This document shows, in pieces, positions 1-9,174 of a DNA stretch of 64,000 nt. The notes beneath the pieces were generated by a model, which saw only the letters and a list, made by a program, of their open reading frames with translations, did no database searches and was not told where the DNA came from. Where the stretch lies: assembly GCF_000152745.1 (NCBI RefSeq), contig NZ_CH672428.1:242833-306832 (forward strand), read 5' to 3'. Each line of letters begins with the position of its first letter. Positions within the stretch are counted from its first letter, which is position 1. The stretch is from Oceanicaulis sp. HTCC2633. Lineage in GTDB: Bacteria; Pseudomonadota; Alphaproteobacteria; Caulobacterales; Maricaulaceae. The position numbers were made by a program, and so were the translations under genes.

Positions 1-1
1 C

Positions 2-421
2 ACCGCGAAAGACACGATCGAGACCATGACCACCGCGTCGAACGAAGCCATCAAGGACGGCTTCGAGAAGTCCATGAAGGCTGTGAATGATTTCAGCGCC
101 TTCCACAAGGACACTGTTGACGCCGTGATCGCCTCGAGCACCACGGCCGCGAAATCCATCGAGGAACTGAACGCTGCGAACCTGGCCTTCGCCAAGAAGT
201 CCATGGAAGACAGCGTGGCCGCCGCCAAGTCCATGGCTGGCGCCAAATCGGTTCAGGAAGTTCTCGAGATCCAGTCCGACTACGCCAAGTCGTCCCTGGA
301 CGCCATGATGGCCGAGATGAACAAGAATTCCGACCTGATGTCCAATCTGGTCAAGGACACCTTCAAGCCGATCAATGATCGCTTCTCCGCCGCTCTGGAA
401 CTGATGCAGTCCCAGCGCTAG
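2..421 (+). CDS. Phasin family protein (5' end outside window)
   Basis: Phasins coat polyhydroxyalkanoate granules and influence granule size and number. The visible protein is almost entirely amphipathic helix, rich in Ala, Lys, Met and Glu. It has the typical alphaproteobacterial pattern: FHKDTVDAVIAS near the start, then KSMEDSVAAAKSMAGAKSVQEV and a conserved end DTFKPINDRFSAALELM. The reading frame is open to the window edge and the residues before the ATG at 26 still look like phasin sequence, so the true start probably lies upstream and the gene is cut by the window. It stands alone and is followed by a strong terminator. The family call is firm; the granule role is inferred from the family. 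Confidence 0.85.
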   Translation, partial: TAKDTIETMTTASNEAIKDGFEKSMKAVNDFSAFHKDTVDAVIASSTTAAKSIEELNAANLAFAKKSMEDSVAAAKSMAGAKSVQEVLEIQSDYAKSSLDAMMAEMNKNSDLMSNLVKDTFKPINDRFSAALELMQSQR

Positions 422-434
422 GCGCACCTGATCG

Positions 435-462
435 CCGGACCGCGTCTCGACGCGCGGTCCGG
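435..462 (+). terminator. GC-rich hairpin after the phasin gene
   Basis: A perfect ten-base-pair stem (CCGGACCGCG / CGCGGTCCGG) begins 13 bases after the phasin stop codon. It has no T-run of its own and sits just before a classical terminator, so it may stabilise the 3' end of the phasin mRNA or assist termination. Confidence 0.45.
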
Positions 463-480
463 CCCCGTATCCTCCCTGAC

Positions 481-513
481 TGGTCCGGCGTTCGACGTCG
501 GACCATTTTTTTT
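481..513 (+). terminator. Rho-independent terminator of the phasin gene
   Basis: An eleven-base-pair stem with one G-T wobble (TGGTCCGGCGT / ACGTCGGACCA) and a three-base loop is followed directly by eight T residues (506-513). This is a textbook intrinsic terminator for the upstream phasin gene. Confidence 0.85.
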
Positions 514-669
514 GACCCGATTGGCGCGCTTTCCACGAATAAGCTGCGTTGTGATCAGTTGAGGGGGTTCTCAGTAACCCCGCCGCGCTTATTTAATTAC
601 AGGATCGATTGCCGCAGCCGAAAAACCGGATCAAGCTGGGGCAAGCTTATATGAGACGCCTGACTGCCC

Positions 670-996
670 ATGAGTGAGCCTAAGAAGCCAGACCTGCCCG
701 ATCAGGAGACCGGCGTTACAGTCAAGCCGCGCGCACGGACCAAGCGTCCGTCGATGTACAAGGTTTTGCTGCTCAATGACGACTACACGCCGATGGAGTT
801 CGTCATCGAGGTTCTGGTTCGCATTTTTCACAAGGGGCAAGAAGACGCGACTCGCATCATGCTTCATGTGCACCAGCATGGAGTCGGGGTGTGCGGCGTG
901 TTCACCTACGAGGTCGCCGAGACCAAGGTGGCCCAGGTCATGGACGCTGCGCGTCGCGCTCAGCACCCGTTACAGTGCACGATGGAAAAGGATTAG
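670..996 (+). CDS. clpS: ATP-dependent Clp protease adaptor ClpS
   Basis: ClpS binds proteins with bulky hydrophobic N-terminal residues (N-end rule) and hands them to ClpAP. The 108-residue product has a flexible, charged N-terminus of about 28 residues and then the ClpS core. The N-degron pocket motif [10 protein letters not shown] is at residues 36-45 and conserved histidines are at 66-70. The length fits alphaproteobacterial ClpS1. It lies four bases upstream of clpA, the usual partner order, so the two are almost certainly co-transcribed. The ATG at 670 gives the expected N-terminus. Confidence 0.96.
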   Translation: MSEPKKPDLPDQETGVTVKPRARTKRPSMYKVLLLNDDYTPMEFVIEVLVRIFHKGQEDATRIMLHVHQHGVGVCGVFTYEVAETKVAQVMDAARRAQHPLQCTMEKD

Positions 997-999
997 GCC

Positions 1000-3333
1000 T
1001 TGCCCTCTTTCTCACCCACTCTCGAACGTTCCCTGCATCGCGCCCTGACGGCCGCGACTGAACGCAAGCACGAATACGCCACGCTGGAGCATCTCCTGCT
1101 CTCGCTGTGCGAGGATGTGGATGCGTCTGCGGTCATGCGCGCGTGCGATGTGGATGTGGACGAGCTTCGTGACACGCTCAATGAGTATGTAGACGAAGAA
1201 CTGGCGAGCCTCATGGTGGATGATGGCGAGGACGCCAAACCCACGGCCGGCTTCCAGCGCGTCATCCAGCGCGCGGTGATCCACGTGCAGAATTCCGGTC
1301 GCGATGAAGTGACGGGCGCCAATGTGCTGGTCGCGCTCTTCGCCGAGCGCGAAAGCCATGCGGCCTACTTCCTCGCCGAGCGGGACATGACCCGCTATGA
1401 CGCGGTCAATTACATCTCGCATGGCATCTCCAAGAAGCCGGGCGAATCTGACTCCCGTCCGCCCCGCGGCGCGGATGAAGACGCGGTCGAGCCGGGCGAG
1501 GGCGCCGAGGAGAAGGATGACGCGCTGTCGGCCTATTGCGTCGACCTCAACGAGAAGGCCCGCGAAGGCGGCGTCGATCCGCTGATCGGGCGCGAGCATG
1601 AGGTGGAGCGCTGCATCCAGGTGCTGTGCCGCCGCCGCAAGAACAACCCGCTGCTGGTGGGCGATCCGGGCGTGGGCAAGACCGCTATCGCCGAGGGTCT
1701 GGCGCGCAAGATCGTCGAGAAAGAAGTGCCTGAAGTCCTGGCCGAGGCGACGATCTACTCGCTCGACATGGGCGCGCTTCTCGCGGGTACGCGTTATCGC
1801 GGCGACTTTGAAGAGCGCGTGAAACAGGTCGTCAAGGCGCTCGAAGCGCGTCCGAACGCGGTGCTGTTCATTGACGAGATCCACACCGTGATTGGCGCGG
1901 GCGCCACCTCTGGCGGCGCGATGGATGCGTCCAACCTGCTCAAGCCGGCCCTGCAACAGGGCGGTCTGCGCTGCATGGGCTCGACCACCTACAAGGAATA
2001 CCGTCAGCATTTTGAGAAGGACCGTGCGCTGGCGCGTCGCTTCCAGAAGATCGACGTGACCGAGCCGTCCGTTCCGGACGCGATCAAGATCCTCAATGGC
2101 CTCAAGCCCTATTTCGAGGAGTTCCACGACATTCGTTTCACCGCGGATGCGCTGAAATCGGCTGTGGAGCTGTCGGATCGCTATATCGGCGATCGCAAAC
2201 TGCCCGATAAAGCCATCGACGTGATCGACGAGGCCGGCGCCTCCATGCGTCTGGTTCCGGCGTCCAAGCGCAAGAAGACCATTGGCGTGAAAGAGATCGA
2301 GGCGGTGGTCGCCAAGATCGCGCGCATCCCCCCGAAATCGGTCTCCAAGTCCGACGAGGCGGTGCTGCGGGATCTGGAAAACTCGCTCAAGCGCGTGGTC
2401 TTCGGTCAGGACGATGCGATCGAGAAGCTCGCCAGCGCCATCAAGCTGGCGCGTGCGGGTCTGCGTGAACCGAACAAACCCATCGGCTCGTACCTGTTCT
2501 CCGGCCCCACCGGGGTGGGCAAGACCGAAGTCGCCCGCCAGCTGGCGGACACGCTGGGCGTCGAGCTGCTGCGCTTTGACATGTCCGAATACATGGAGCG
2601 CCACACGGTGAGCCGTCTTCTGGGCGCGCCTCCGGGCTATGTGGGCTATGACCAGGGCGGCCAGCTGACCGACGCCATCGACCAGCATCCGCACTCGGTG
2701 CTGCTGCTCGATGAAATCGAGAAAGCGCACCCGGACATCTTCAACATCCTGTTGCAGGTGATGGATAATGGTCAGCTAACCGACGCCAACGGCAAGTCGG
2801 TGGACTGCCGCAATGTCATCCTGATCATGACTTCCAACGCCGGGGCCGCCGACGCCGCCAAGGAAGCCATCGGCTTTGGACGTGGCAAGCGCGACGGCGA
2901 GGATCAGGCGGCGATTGAGCGTCTGTTCACGCCGGAATTCCGCAACCGTCTGGACGCGATCATCCCGTTCTCGGGCCTCAAGATCGAAGTCATTGGTCGG
3001 GTGGTCGAGAAATTCGTCCTGCAGCTTGAAGCACAACTGGCCGATCGCGGCGTGACGTTTGAGCTGACCGAGGCGGCGACCCGCTGGCTGGGCGAGCGCG
3101 GCTATGACGAGAAGTTTGGCGCCCGTCCGCTGAGCCGGGTCATTCAGGATCATATCAAGAAGCCTCTGGCGGAAGAGATCCTGTTTGGTCAGCTCAAGAA
3201 GGGCGGCGTGGTGAAGGTGGATGTGGACGCCGCCGACCCCGAACGCCTCGATTTCGAGATCATTCCGGGTGATCGCCTGAATGACGCCAAGCCCAAGCGA
3301 AAACCGAAAAAGACAAAAGAAACAGTGAAGTGA
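1000..3333 (+). CDS. clpA: ATP-dependent Clp protease ATP-binding subunit ClpA
   Basis: ClpA is the AAA+ unfoldase that feeds substrates into ClpP. The 777-residue protein has the Clp N-domain (1-145), a linker, the first AAA+ module with Walker A GDPGVGKT (about 221-228) and Walker [11 protein letters not shown], and the second AAA+ module with Walker A GPTGVGKT (about 502) and Walker [11 protein letters not shown]. The pore segment GYVGYDQGG is present and the C-terminus is Lys-rich. Translation starts at TTG (1000), three bases after the clpS stop; this start gives the conserved MPSFS N-terminus. The end overlaps the next gene in a GTGA arrangement. Confidence 0.97.
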   Translation: MPSFSPTLERSLHRALTAATERKHEYATLEHLLLSLCEDVDASAVMRACDVDVDELRDTLNEYVDEELASLMVDDGEDAKPTAGFQRVIQRAVIHVQNSGRDEVTGANVLVALFAERESHAAYFLAERDMTRYDAVNYISHGISKKPGESDSRPPRGADEDAVEPGEGAEEKDDALSAYCVDLNEKAREGGVDPLIGREHEVERCIQVLCRRRKNNPLLVGDPGVGKTAIAEGLARKIVEKEVPEVLAEATIYSLDMGALLAGTRYRGDFEERVKQVVKALEARPNAVLFIDEIHTVIGAGATSGGAMDASNLLKPALQQGGLRCMGSTTYKEYRQHFEKDRALARRFQKIDVTEPSVPDAIKILNGLKPYFEEFHDIRFTADALKSAVELSDRYIGDRKLPDKAIDVIDEAGASMRLVPASKRKKTIGVKEIEAVVAKIARIPPKSVSKSDEAVLRDLENSLKRVVFGQDDAIEKLASAIKLARAGLREPNKPIGSYLFSGPTGVGKTEVARQLADTLGVELLRFDMSEYMERHTVSRLLGAPPGYVGYDQGGQLTDAIDQHPHSVLLLDEIEKAHPDIFNILLQVMDNGQLTDANGKSVDCRNVILIMTSNAGAADAAKEAIGFGRGKRDGEDQAAIERLFTPEFRNRLDAIIPFSGLKIEVIGRVVEKFVLQLEAQLADRGVTFELTEAATRWLGERGYDEKFGARPLSRVIQDHIKKPLAEEILFGQLKKGGVVKVDVDAADPERLDFEIIPGDRLNDAKPKRKPKKTKETVK

Positions 3334-4568
3334 TCAAAAACCTTCATGCTTGCGCGCCGCTGATCCTCAGCGGCGCGTTCGTTTTCGGCGTCAGCGCTCA
3401 AGCGCAAACGCCCGATTACCGCGCCGACGCTGAATATTTGCTCGATCTGATCGACGAAGAGTACGCCTATTTTGAGCGGTTTGACGGGCGTAATCCGGCC
3501 CGGGGCGCGAACGGTGTTGATCTCGACGCGGTCACGGATTCTGTGAGCCTGCTGCGCTTTGCCGAATGCGCCATCAACGCCATTCAGGACCATCACGCCA
3601 TTCTGGGCATTTCCTCGCGCAGCTCTTACGGGCTGACGCCGAGCTATAACGATCTGTGGGTCGAGCATCGTGACGGCGCCTATGTCATCACCGATGTGCG
3701 CGACGGATCCCCGGCGCAGGCTGCGGGCGTGATGCCGGGCTGGCGTCTGGTCGCGGTGGCGGGGCAGTCGATGGACGAGGCCGTATCCGAGCTTTGCGGC
3801 GGCCCTTATGACAGCGACGCCGCGAAAGGCTATGCCGCGCGGGTTCTGGCGGCGGGACCGCGGGACCAGGCGCGAGCGTTTGTCTTTCTTGACGCCAGCG
3901 GTCAGGAACAGGCCCTGAGTCTGCCCAATCTTTATCAGGTCGAGACGCCCGATCGGCCGCTCATCAGCGTGACGGAGCATGACGGCATCCGGGTTCTGCG
4001 GTTCAACAATTCATTGGGCGAGGATGGCCTGATCGCCGCCATTGATGAAGCGCTGTCCGGCGAACGCCCGGACGGGCTGGTGATTGATCTGCGCGATACG
4101 CCCAGCGGCGGCGACACCCTTTATGCCCGCGCCCTTATGGGGCGTCTGATCGATGAGACACGACCCTATCAACGCCATGCCTTCCCGCAGATCGAACGCG
4201 ACACCGGCGTCGCCCGGCAATGGGTGGAAGAGGTGTTGCCGCGGGGCGACAGCCTGGCCGGTGTGCCGGTCGTGGTGATCTCCGGGCGCTGGACCGGCTC
4301 GATGGGCGAAGGTCTAACCATAGGTCTCGACGCCGTGGCGGACGCCGTCACCCTCGGCGCGCCCATGGCGGGGCTTCTGGGCGCGATCTATGATTATGAA
4401 CTGCCCGAAACCGGCTGGACGGTGAAATTGCCCACCGAGGCGCTGTTTCATGTGAACGGCACGCCGCGCGAAGCCTATGTAGCGGACATCCCGCTTGAAA
4501 GCGCGGATCTGCGCGGGCCGAGCGGTGAGGACCTGGCGCTTGAACGGGCGTTGAACCTACTAAGATAA
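3330..4568 (+). CDS. S41 family (tail-specific-type) serine peptidase, exported
   Basis: A 412-residue protein with a signal peptide (about residues 1-26, ending AQAQ). The N-terminal helical segment is followed by a PDZ-like region (YVITDVRDGSPAQAAGVMPG, about 120-145) and an S41 peptidase core. The probable nucleophile serine is in WTGSMGEG (about residue 330) and the preceding strand is DGLVIDLRDTPSGG. The GTG start overlaps the clpA stop by four bases, which suggests translational coupling. ClpA is cytoplasmic and this enzyme should act in the periplasm, so a shared pathway is not obvious. Family assignment is good; the substrate is unknown. Confidence 0.8.
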   Translation: MIKNLHACAPLILSGAFVFGVSAQAQTPDYRADAEYLLDLIDEEYAYFERFDGRNPARGANGVDLDAVTDSVSLLRFAECAINAIQDHHAILGISSRSSYGLTPSYNDLWVEHRDGAYVITDVRDGSPAQAAGVMPGWRLVAVAGQSMDEAVSELCGGPYDSDAAKGYAARVLAAGPRDQARAFVFLDASGQEQALSLPNLYQVETPDRPLISVTEHDGIRVLRFNNSLGEDGLIAAIDEALSGERPDGLVIDLRDTPSGGDTLYARALMGRLIDETRPYQRHAFPQIERDTGVARQWVEEVLPRGDSLAGVPVVVISGRWTGSMGEGLTIGLDAVADAVTLGAPMAGLLGAIYDYELPETGWTVKLPTEALFHVNGTPREAYVADIPLESADLRGPSGEDLALERALNLLR

Positions 4569-4575
4569 GTCGGAC

Positions 4576-5409
4576 TTAGCCCTGCTGACCTGCGGTCAAA
4601 AAAGGCAGAACTCGCTCGACAACACGCGGGTCCCGCAGAATGCCGCGATGGCCGACGCCTTCAATCACCTCTGATACGGCGTCGGGCCAGGCGCTGGCGA
4701 TGCGCTCGGCGCAGACGGGCGGGGCGATCTGGTCGTTCTCGCCGTGCAGGATCAAAGCGGGCGCCGTGAAATTGGGCGCATCCAGCGTGATGTCGAGATT
4801 GGCGGCGGGCTCGCCAAAGCTCTCGCTCACTGCTTCGAGCATCAGGGCGACGGCGCGCTGTGATAATCCCATCGCTTCGCCTTGAAACGCCATATTGCGG
4901 GGCAGGGCGTCCGGCGCGCCCAGGCCCACCACGCGGCCCGGCGCCAAGCCGTGCCGGGCCATGGCCAGAACGGTGGCGGGCAGGCCCATGGAATGAGCGA
5001 TCACGGCGTGCGGTTGGCCCAGTTGCGTCCCCGCTGCGCCCAGACCTTCCGCGAAAAGCAGGATATAGGCCTTGTGGCCTTCGCTCTGACCATGGGCAGG
5101 GCCGTCGATCAGCGCGACCGAGAACCCGGCCTCCATCACGGCCTGACCCAGCGTGGAGAGATCCGCGCTATCGGCTTCCCAGCCATGCTGGAAGAAAACG
5201 AGCGGTCCTTTGCCGCCGCGATAGACGCGCTGCTTGCCTTGCGGTCCCTCAAAGCTCGCCTTCTCAAGGCTTTCCAGCCAGTCGCGACCGTTATCGGTCT
5301 GCTGCTTCACGCGCGGGCGTGTGAACTGACGCTGCACCGACGCCTTGAACGTGCGCGGAAACATCACGGCGGTGGCGTTGGCGGCGATCGAGAAGGTTGA
5401 AGCAGGCAT
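4576..5409 (-). CDS. Alpha/beta hydrolase
   Basis: A 277-residue alpha/beta-hydrolase fold protein. The oxyanion strand is VFFQHGWEAD, the nucleophile elbow is AHSMG (Ser about residue 141), the acid is in LHGENDQIAP and the catalytic histidine is in GVGHRGIL near the C-terminus, so the catalytic triad looks intact. It resembles uncharacterised esterase or lipase-like hydrolases of alphaproteobacteria. It converges on the S41 peptidase gene with only seven bases between stops and is transcribed divergently from the small secreted protein gene at 5530. The substrate cannot be told from the sequence. Confidence 0.8.
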   Translation of the reverse strand: MPASTFSIAANATAVMFPRTFKASVQRQFTRPRVKQQTDNGRDWLESLEKASFEGPQGKQRVYRGGKGPLVFFQHGWEADSADLSTLGQAVMEAGFSVALIDGPAHGQSEGHKAYILLFAEGLGAAGTQLGQPHAVIAHSMGLPATVLAMARHGLAPGRVVGLGAPDALPRNMAFQGEAMGLSQRAVALMLEAVSESFGEPAANLDITLDAPNFTAPALILHGENDQIAPPVCAERIASAWPDAVSEVIEGVGHRGILRDPRVVERVLPFLTAGQQG

Positions 5410-5529
5410 GACTCAGTCTCAGGACTTTGAAAGCGGACACGCTAGGTCGTTTCCCCTTGTGGGCAAAGCGTCTGGCGTGCATGTCTGTCATAAAGAAATG
5501 ACTGAGCCGCTGTTTGAAGGGAGCCGCCC

Positions 5530-5970
5530 ATGATCCTGTCCGTTCTCGCCCTCACGCTGACGATGACCCCCACGCCCGATACGCCTGTGACGGGGCGCGT
5601 TGTGGCGGTGGATTTCACACAGGAACCCGCGCTGGTGGAAACGTTTGGCGGTCGGCGCTTCTATGTCGAGGACGATCTGGGTGATCCCCGCTCGCGTCTG
5701 GTCTGGATCGCCTATGACTGTCAGGGCGAGGAGATGGCGCGCACCTATCCCTTTGATCCGCGCTGGAGCAGTGGCGGCCATGCCGAGGCGGACCCGTCCG
5801 GTGAACTGGGCCCGCGTTCCGGCGCAGGGCTGGACGACTGGCCGCTTGAGGACGCTGACGCCATTCTGCCTGTGAACGCCGCCCGTTTCGAGATCATCGA
5901 GCGGGACGCCCAGGGCGAGACCCTGACGGTCCACGGCCCCTTCGACATGCCGGAGGTCTGGTGTGAATAG
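5530..5970 (+). CDS. Hypothetical exported protein
   Basis: A 146-residue protein that I do not recognise. It begins with a short hydrophobic stretch that could be a signal peptide (about residues 1-18). A beta-rich, acidic body follows with two cysteines (YDCQGEE, about residue 66, and the C-terminal WCE) that might form a disulfide. A purine-rich ribosome-binding region (GAAGGGAG) lies at suitable distance before the ATG. It ends six bases before the convergent HIT gene. Coding is supported by composition and by the gap it fills between real genes; no function can be assigned. Confidence 0.6.
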   Translation: MILSVLALTLTMTPTPDTPVTGRVVAVDFTQEPALVETFGGRRFYVEDDLGDPRSRLVWIAYDCQGEEMARTYPFDPRWSSGGHAEADPSGELGPRSGAGLDDWPLEDADAILPVNAARFEIIERDAQGETLTVHGPFDMPEVWCE

Positions 5971-5976
5971 CGGCGC

Positions 5977-6408
5977 CTAGAGCGCCGCCTTGATCTTTTC
6001 GCACAGGGCGTTGAGCTCATCCATATCCGCCTGGCCCGCGCTGCCATGGCCGGCGATGTCCTGGCCTTCCCAGCGGGGAATGATGTGGAAATGGATGTGG
6101 TAGACGGTCTGGCCGGCCGGCGCGCCGTTGAACTGTGCGATGGTGACGCCATCAGGCTTGAGCGCGGTTTCGACGGCTTTGGCGACCTTCTTGACGCGCT
6201 TGACCGCCTCGGCGGCGCCAGCATCAGAAATCTCGAGAAGATTGCGCGCAGCCTCCTTGGGGATGACCAGGGTATGCCCTTTGCTTTGCGGGAAGATGTC
6301 CATGAAGGACAGCACATGCTCGTCCTCATAGACCTTTACGCAGGGCGCTTCGCCGCGCAGGATCTTGGCGAAGATGTTCTGGTCGTCATAGGTCCCGTGA
6401 AGGCTCAT
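5977..6408 (-). CDS. HIT family nucleotide-binding hydrolase
   Basis: A 143-residue histidine-triad protein of the HINT type. HIT proteins hydrolyse nucleotidyl substrates such as adenosine phosphoramidates. The signature VYHIHFHIIPRW (about residues 101-112) holds the triad histidines. The N-terminus (DDQNIFAKILRGEAP) and the middle (DIFPQSKGHTLVIPK) match typical bacterial HIT proteins, and the length is normal. It is transcribed in the same direction as the FemAB-like gene upstream, with a 64-base gap. Confidence 0.93.
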   Translation of the reverse strand: MSLHGTYDDQNIFAKILRGEAPCVKVYEDEHVLSFMDIFPQSKGHTLVIPKEAARNLLEISDAGAAEAVKRVKKVAKAVETALKPDGVTIAQFNGAPAGQTVYHIHFHIIPRWEGQDIAGHGSAGQADMDELNALCEKIKAAL

Positions 6409-6472
6409 GGCGGGTCTCCCGATTGCAAAGGCTTTGGGGTGTGGTAGCGCGAACCGGAGGGCGGTCCAAGAC

Positions 6473-7618
6473 CTAACCGTCCTTGCGATAGGGGCTGTCT
6501 GCGTCTAACGCCTGACGCTCGGTTTCCACCGCCCGGCGCTCGGACCGCAGATAGCGATCCACCGCGCCCTGAAGGCCCTCATGGACCACATCATGGGTGG
6601 AATAGACGAGCTGCGGGCGATAGCCGCGCGCCAGCTTGTGTCCGCCCTGTGCACCCGCTTCGACCCGTTTGAGGCCGTGGGCGAGGGCGTAGTCGATGGC
6701 CTGATGATAGCAAAGCTCGAAATGGAGCTGGTCGGCGAAGCGAAGCGCACCCCAGTACCGGCCATAGAGCGTGTCCGATCCGATGAAGTTCAGGGCGCTG
6801 GCGATATGGGTTTCGCCCTCCTTCGCCATCACCAGCAGCACCTTGTCGGCCATGCGCTCATGGATCAGGGAAAAGAACTCGCGGTTGAGATAGGGCGTGC
6901 CCCATTTGCGCGCGCCGGTATCCTGATAACAGGCGAAGAACACGTCCCAATGGTGTTCGGTCAGCGCGTCGCCGGTGAGCTGTTCGATCGTGACCGCTTG
7001 CTGGGCGATCTTGCGTTCCTTTCTTAAGGCCTTGCGCTTTCTTGAGGAGAGGGCGGCGAGGAAGCCTTCATAATCGCCATAGTCCTCGTCCTCCCAGATG
7101 AACTGGATGTCCTGCCGCGCCAGCAAACCTGCGCCGGTCAGGTCGGCCTGGGTGGGGGCGTCGGGGAAGAGTACGTGCCAGCTTGACAGATCGAGCTCGC
7201 GCACGGCGTGCCGGCCAGCCTGGATCAAGGCGCTGCGTATGTCGGGATCGCGGCTCAGCACACGCCGGCCGGTCGCGGGGGTGAAGGGAATGGCGGTCAG
7301 CAGCTTGGGGTAATAGGCGCCGCCGGCGCGCTCCAGCGCATCCGCCCAGGCATGATCAAAGACATATTCGCCATACGAATGCCCTTTCACATAGAGCGGC
7401 ATCACGCCGAGAACCTGCCCGGCATCGTCCTCGGCGATCAGATGGCGCGGGCCCCAGCCCGTTTCCTCCACGGCGCTGCCGGAGGTTTCCAGGGCATCCA
7501 GGAAATCCCAGCTCAGGAACGGGTCATAGGGCTGATCCTCCGGATTGGCGCATCGATCCCAGTCTGCGGGATCGATCTGCGCCATAGCGGTGATCATGCG
7601 CACGGAGATGTCGGTCAT
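6473..7618 (-). CDS. FemAB-like GNAT superfamily acyltransferase (DUF482 type)
   Basis: A 381-residue protein of the FemAB-like family often annotated as peptidoglycan biosynthesis-type or GNAT protein. Recognisable elements are the N-terminal NPxDQPYDPFLSWDFLDALE-like region, the basic segment SSRKRKALRKERK (about 190-202) and the C-terminal fold YGRYWGALRFADQLHFELCYHQ with GAQGGHKLARGY. Family members are predicted aminoacyl- or acyl-transferases, but the substrate has not been settled. Its ATG overlaps the stop of a possible 23-codon frame (ATGA), itself coupled to the RidA gene. That suggests a RidA-to-FemAB operon. Confidence 0.85.
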   Translation of the reverse strand: MTDISVRMITAMAQIDPADWDRCANPEDQPYDPFLSWDFLDALETSGSAVEETGWGPRHLIAEDDAGQVLGVMPLYVKGHSYGEYVFDHAWADALERAGGAYYPKLLTAIPFTPATGRRVLSRDPDIRSALIQAGRHAVRELDLSSWHVLFPDAPTQADLTGAGLLARQDIQFIWEDEDYGDYEGFLAALSSRKRKALRKERKIAQQAVTIEQLTGDALTEHHWDVFFACYQDTGARKWGTPYLNREFFSLIHERMADKVLLVMAKEGETHIASALNFIGSDTLYGRYWGALRFADQLHFELCYHQAIDYALAHGLKRVEAGAQGGHKLARGYRPQLVYSTHDVVHEGLQGAVDRYLRSERRAVETERQALDADSPYRKDG

Positions 7619-7686
7619 GACCCGTCCAGAAGCCTGCTCAGCGCCTCGATATAGGGTGGCGGGACCCGTTCTTCGAGCGGGATCAC
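7615..7686 (-). CDS. Possible 23-residue coupled small ORF
   Basis: Between the RidA stop and the FemAB-like start lies a short frame that begins with GTG overlapping the RidA stop (GTGA) and ends with TGA overlapping the next ATG (ATGA). It encodes a 23-residue peptide beginning MIPLEERVPPPYIEAL. The two four-base overlaps are the kind seen between translationally coupled genes. It could equally be the remnant of a longer gene deleted between ridA and the FemAB gene, or chance. No family is recognised. Confidence 0.3.
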   Translation of the reverse strand: MIPLEERVPPPYIEALSRLLDGS

Positions 7687-8144
7687 GCGATCTCGATCAC
7701 CGCATCCACTTCCACGGCTGCGTTCAGCGGCAGAACCGCTACTCCGACGGCGGACCGGGCGTGGCGACCGGCGTCGCCGAACACCTCGACCATGAGGTCG
7801 GATGCGCCGTTGATCACCTTGGGTATGTCATGAAAGTCCGGATGGGCGTTGACGAATCCGCCCAGCTTCACGACACGCAGCACGCGGGTGAGATTGCCGT
7901 CACAGGCGGATTTGAACTGGGCGATCAGGTTCAACGCGCACAGACGCGCGGCGGCCTGTCCGTCTTCCAGCGTCAGGCCGTCGCCCAGACGCCCGGTCAC
8001 CAGACCGGTCGGGCCCATCGAGATCTGACCGGAAATATGGACGGTCTGACCGGTTTGCACGTGCGGCACGTAATTGGCTACGGGCGCCGCAGCTTCGGGC
8101 AGGGTGAGGCCCAGTTCTTTCAGGCGGGATTCAATTTCGGCCAT
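7683..8144 (-). CDS. RidA/YjgF family protein
   Basis: A 153-residue member of the RidA/YjgF/UK114 superfamily, of the slightly longer subgroup found in alphaproteobacteria. RidA itself removes reactive enamine/imine intermediates made by pyridoxal-phosphate enzymes; this subgroup is less studied. Visible motifs are VHISGQISMGPTG (about 33-45), QAAARLCALNLIAQFKSA (about 62-80), VKLGGFVNAHPDF, and a C-terminal RSAVGVAVLPLNAAVEVDAV, in which Arg and Glu are the usual ligand contacts. The enzyme is cytoplasmic and expected to be trimeric. It opens a minus-strand operon with the FemAB-like gene. Confidence 0.9.
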   Translation of the reverse strand: MAEIESRLKELGLTLPEAAAPVANYVPHVQTGQTVHISGQISMGPTGLVTGRLGDGLTLEDGQAAARLCALNLIAQFKSACDGNLTRVLRVVKLGGFVNAHPDFHDIPKVINGASDLMVEVFGDAGRHARSAVGVAVLPLNAAVEVDAVIEIA

Positions 8145-8271
8145 GGGGCAAGCTCCGATTGGAAGTGGACCGCTTCAATTAGGCGCCTGAGAGACGATCT
8201 GGCAATGAGGGCGGCGGGTTGAATTCAGTGGGCCCGCCCGGCATGGTGCCTTTTAACGATAAGGTGAGCTG

Positions 8272-9174
8272 ATGGCGCGCGATGCAGCGAGCATGACATC
8301 GCAGAGACCCGTCCGACTGCGGACAGCCGACGGCAAGTTGCTGTCCGGCGTCTTTCTCGTGCCGCAAGCGCCAAACGCCGTGATGGTGATCAATCCGGCG
8401 ACCGGTTACCGCAAGGATTTCTATCTCCCATTCGCCGAAGCCGCGGCGGAGAACGGCTGGGCCGTACTGATCTACGATTACCGGGGGCAGGGGGAATCCG
8501 CGCGCTGCCATCCGCGTCGGGAGACCGCGCGCATGCTCGACTGGGCGCGTTATGATATTCCCGCAGCCGCCGAGGCGGCCTGCCAGGCCTTTCCAGGCCT
8601 TCCGCTCGATATTGTCGGCCATTCCATAGGCGGGCAGTTCGCCGCGCTGATCGATCCTTCTCTGCCGGTGCGTCGACTGGCGCTGCTGTCGGCGTCCTCG
8701 GGGTATTGGGGCGAGCAGTCCGCACCGCTGAAATACTTCGCCTGGGCGTTCTGGCGGGTTTTCGGCCCGGCCTATCTTCTGCTGCGCGGGCATATCCCCA
8801 AAGGCGTGTTCTGGCGCGGCGAACCCCTGCCGCCGCGCGTTTGGGCGGACTGGCGGGATTTCGGGGTCAATCCCGAGTGCTTCCGGGACGCCATCGCGGA
8901 GCTGGGCCTGACCTCGCGCTATGAAGGATTCACCGCGCCGGTGCGCGCCTGGACGCCGGATGACGACCCGATCGCCAATCCACAGTCTGTGCGCTGGTTG
9001 CTGGAGCGTTATGAAAACGCCCAGACGGAAATGAAACTGGTCAGCCATGAAGACGCCGGTCGCGGCGCGCTGGGTCATGACGGGCTGTTCCGGTCCAAGA
9101 TGGCTGATGTGTTCTGGCCGCAGGTGTTCCGCTGGCTGTCCCAGGACGCTCACCGTCTGGCGCGAAGCGGCTAG
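8272..9174 (+). CDS. Alpha/beta hydrolase, YheT/UCP037442-like
   Basis: A 300-residue alpha/beta hydrolase. The core shows MVINPATGYRKDFYLPFA (oxyanion region), LIYDYRGQGES, the nucleophile elbow GHSIGGQF (Ser about residue 123), WTPDDDPIAN holding the probable acid and GALGHDGLF near the C-terminus holding the probable histidine. It is like the uncharacterised 'alpha/beta hydrolase family protein' of proteobacteria with a region WRxxGPAYLLLRGHIPK. The ATG follows a GATAAGGTGAGCTG region. It converges on dinB, and the two stop codons overlap. The substrate is unknown. Confidence 0.82.
   Translation: MARDAASMTSQRPVRLRTADGKLLSGVFLVPQAPNAVMVINPATGYRKDFYLPFAEAAAENGWAVLIYDYRGQGESARCHPRRETARMLDWARYDIPAAAEAACQAFPGLPLDIVGHSIGGQFAALIDPSLPVRRLALLSASSGYWGEQSAPLKYFAWAFWRVFGPAYLLLRGHIPKGVFWRGEPLPPRVWADWRDFGVNPECFRDAIAELGLTSRYEGFTAPVRAWTPDDDPIANPQSVRWLLERYENAQTEMKLVSHEDAGRGALGHDGLFRSKMADVFWPQVFRWLSQDAHRLARSG

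Noticed and set aside
1012..2730. Long open frame on the minus strand inside clpA
   Set aside because: It is the antisense shadow of a GC-rich gene. The plus strand encodes a complete ClpA, and the minus-strand product is an Arg/His-rich sequence without recognisable domains.
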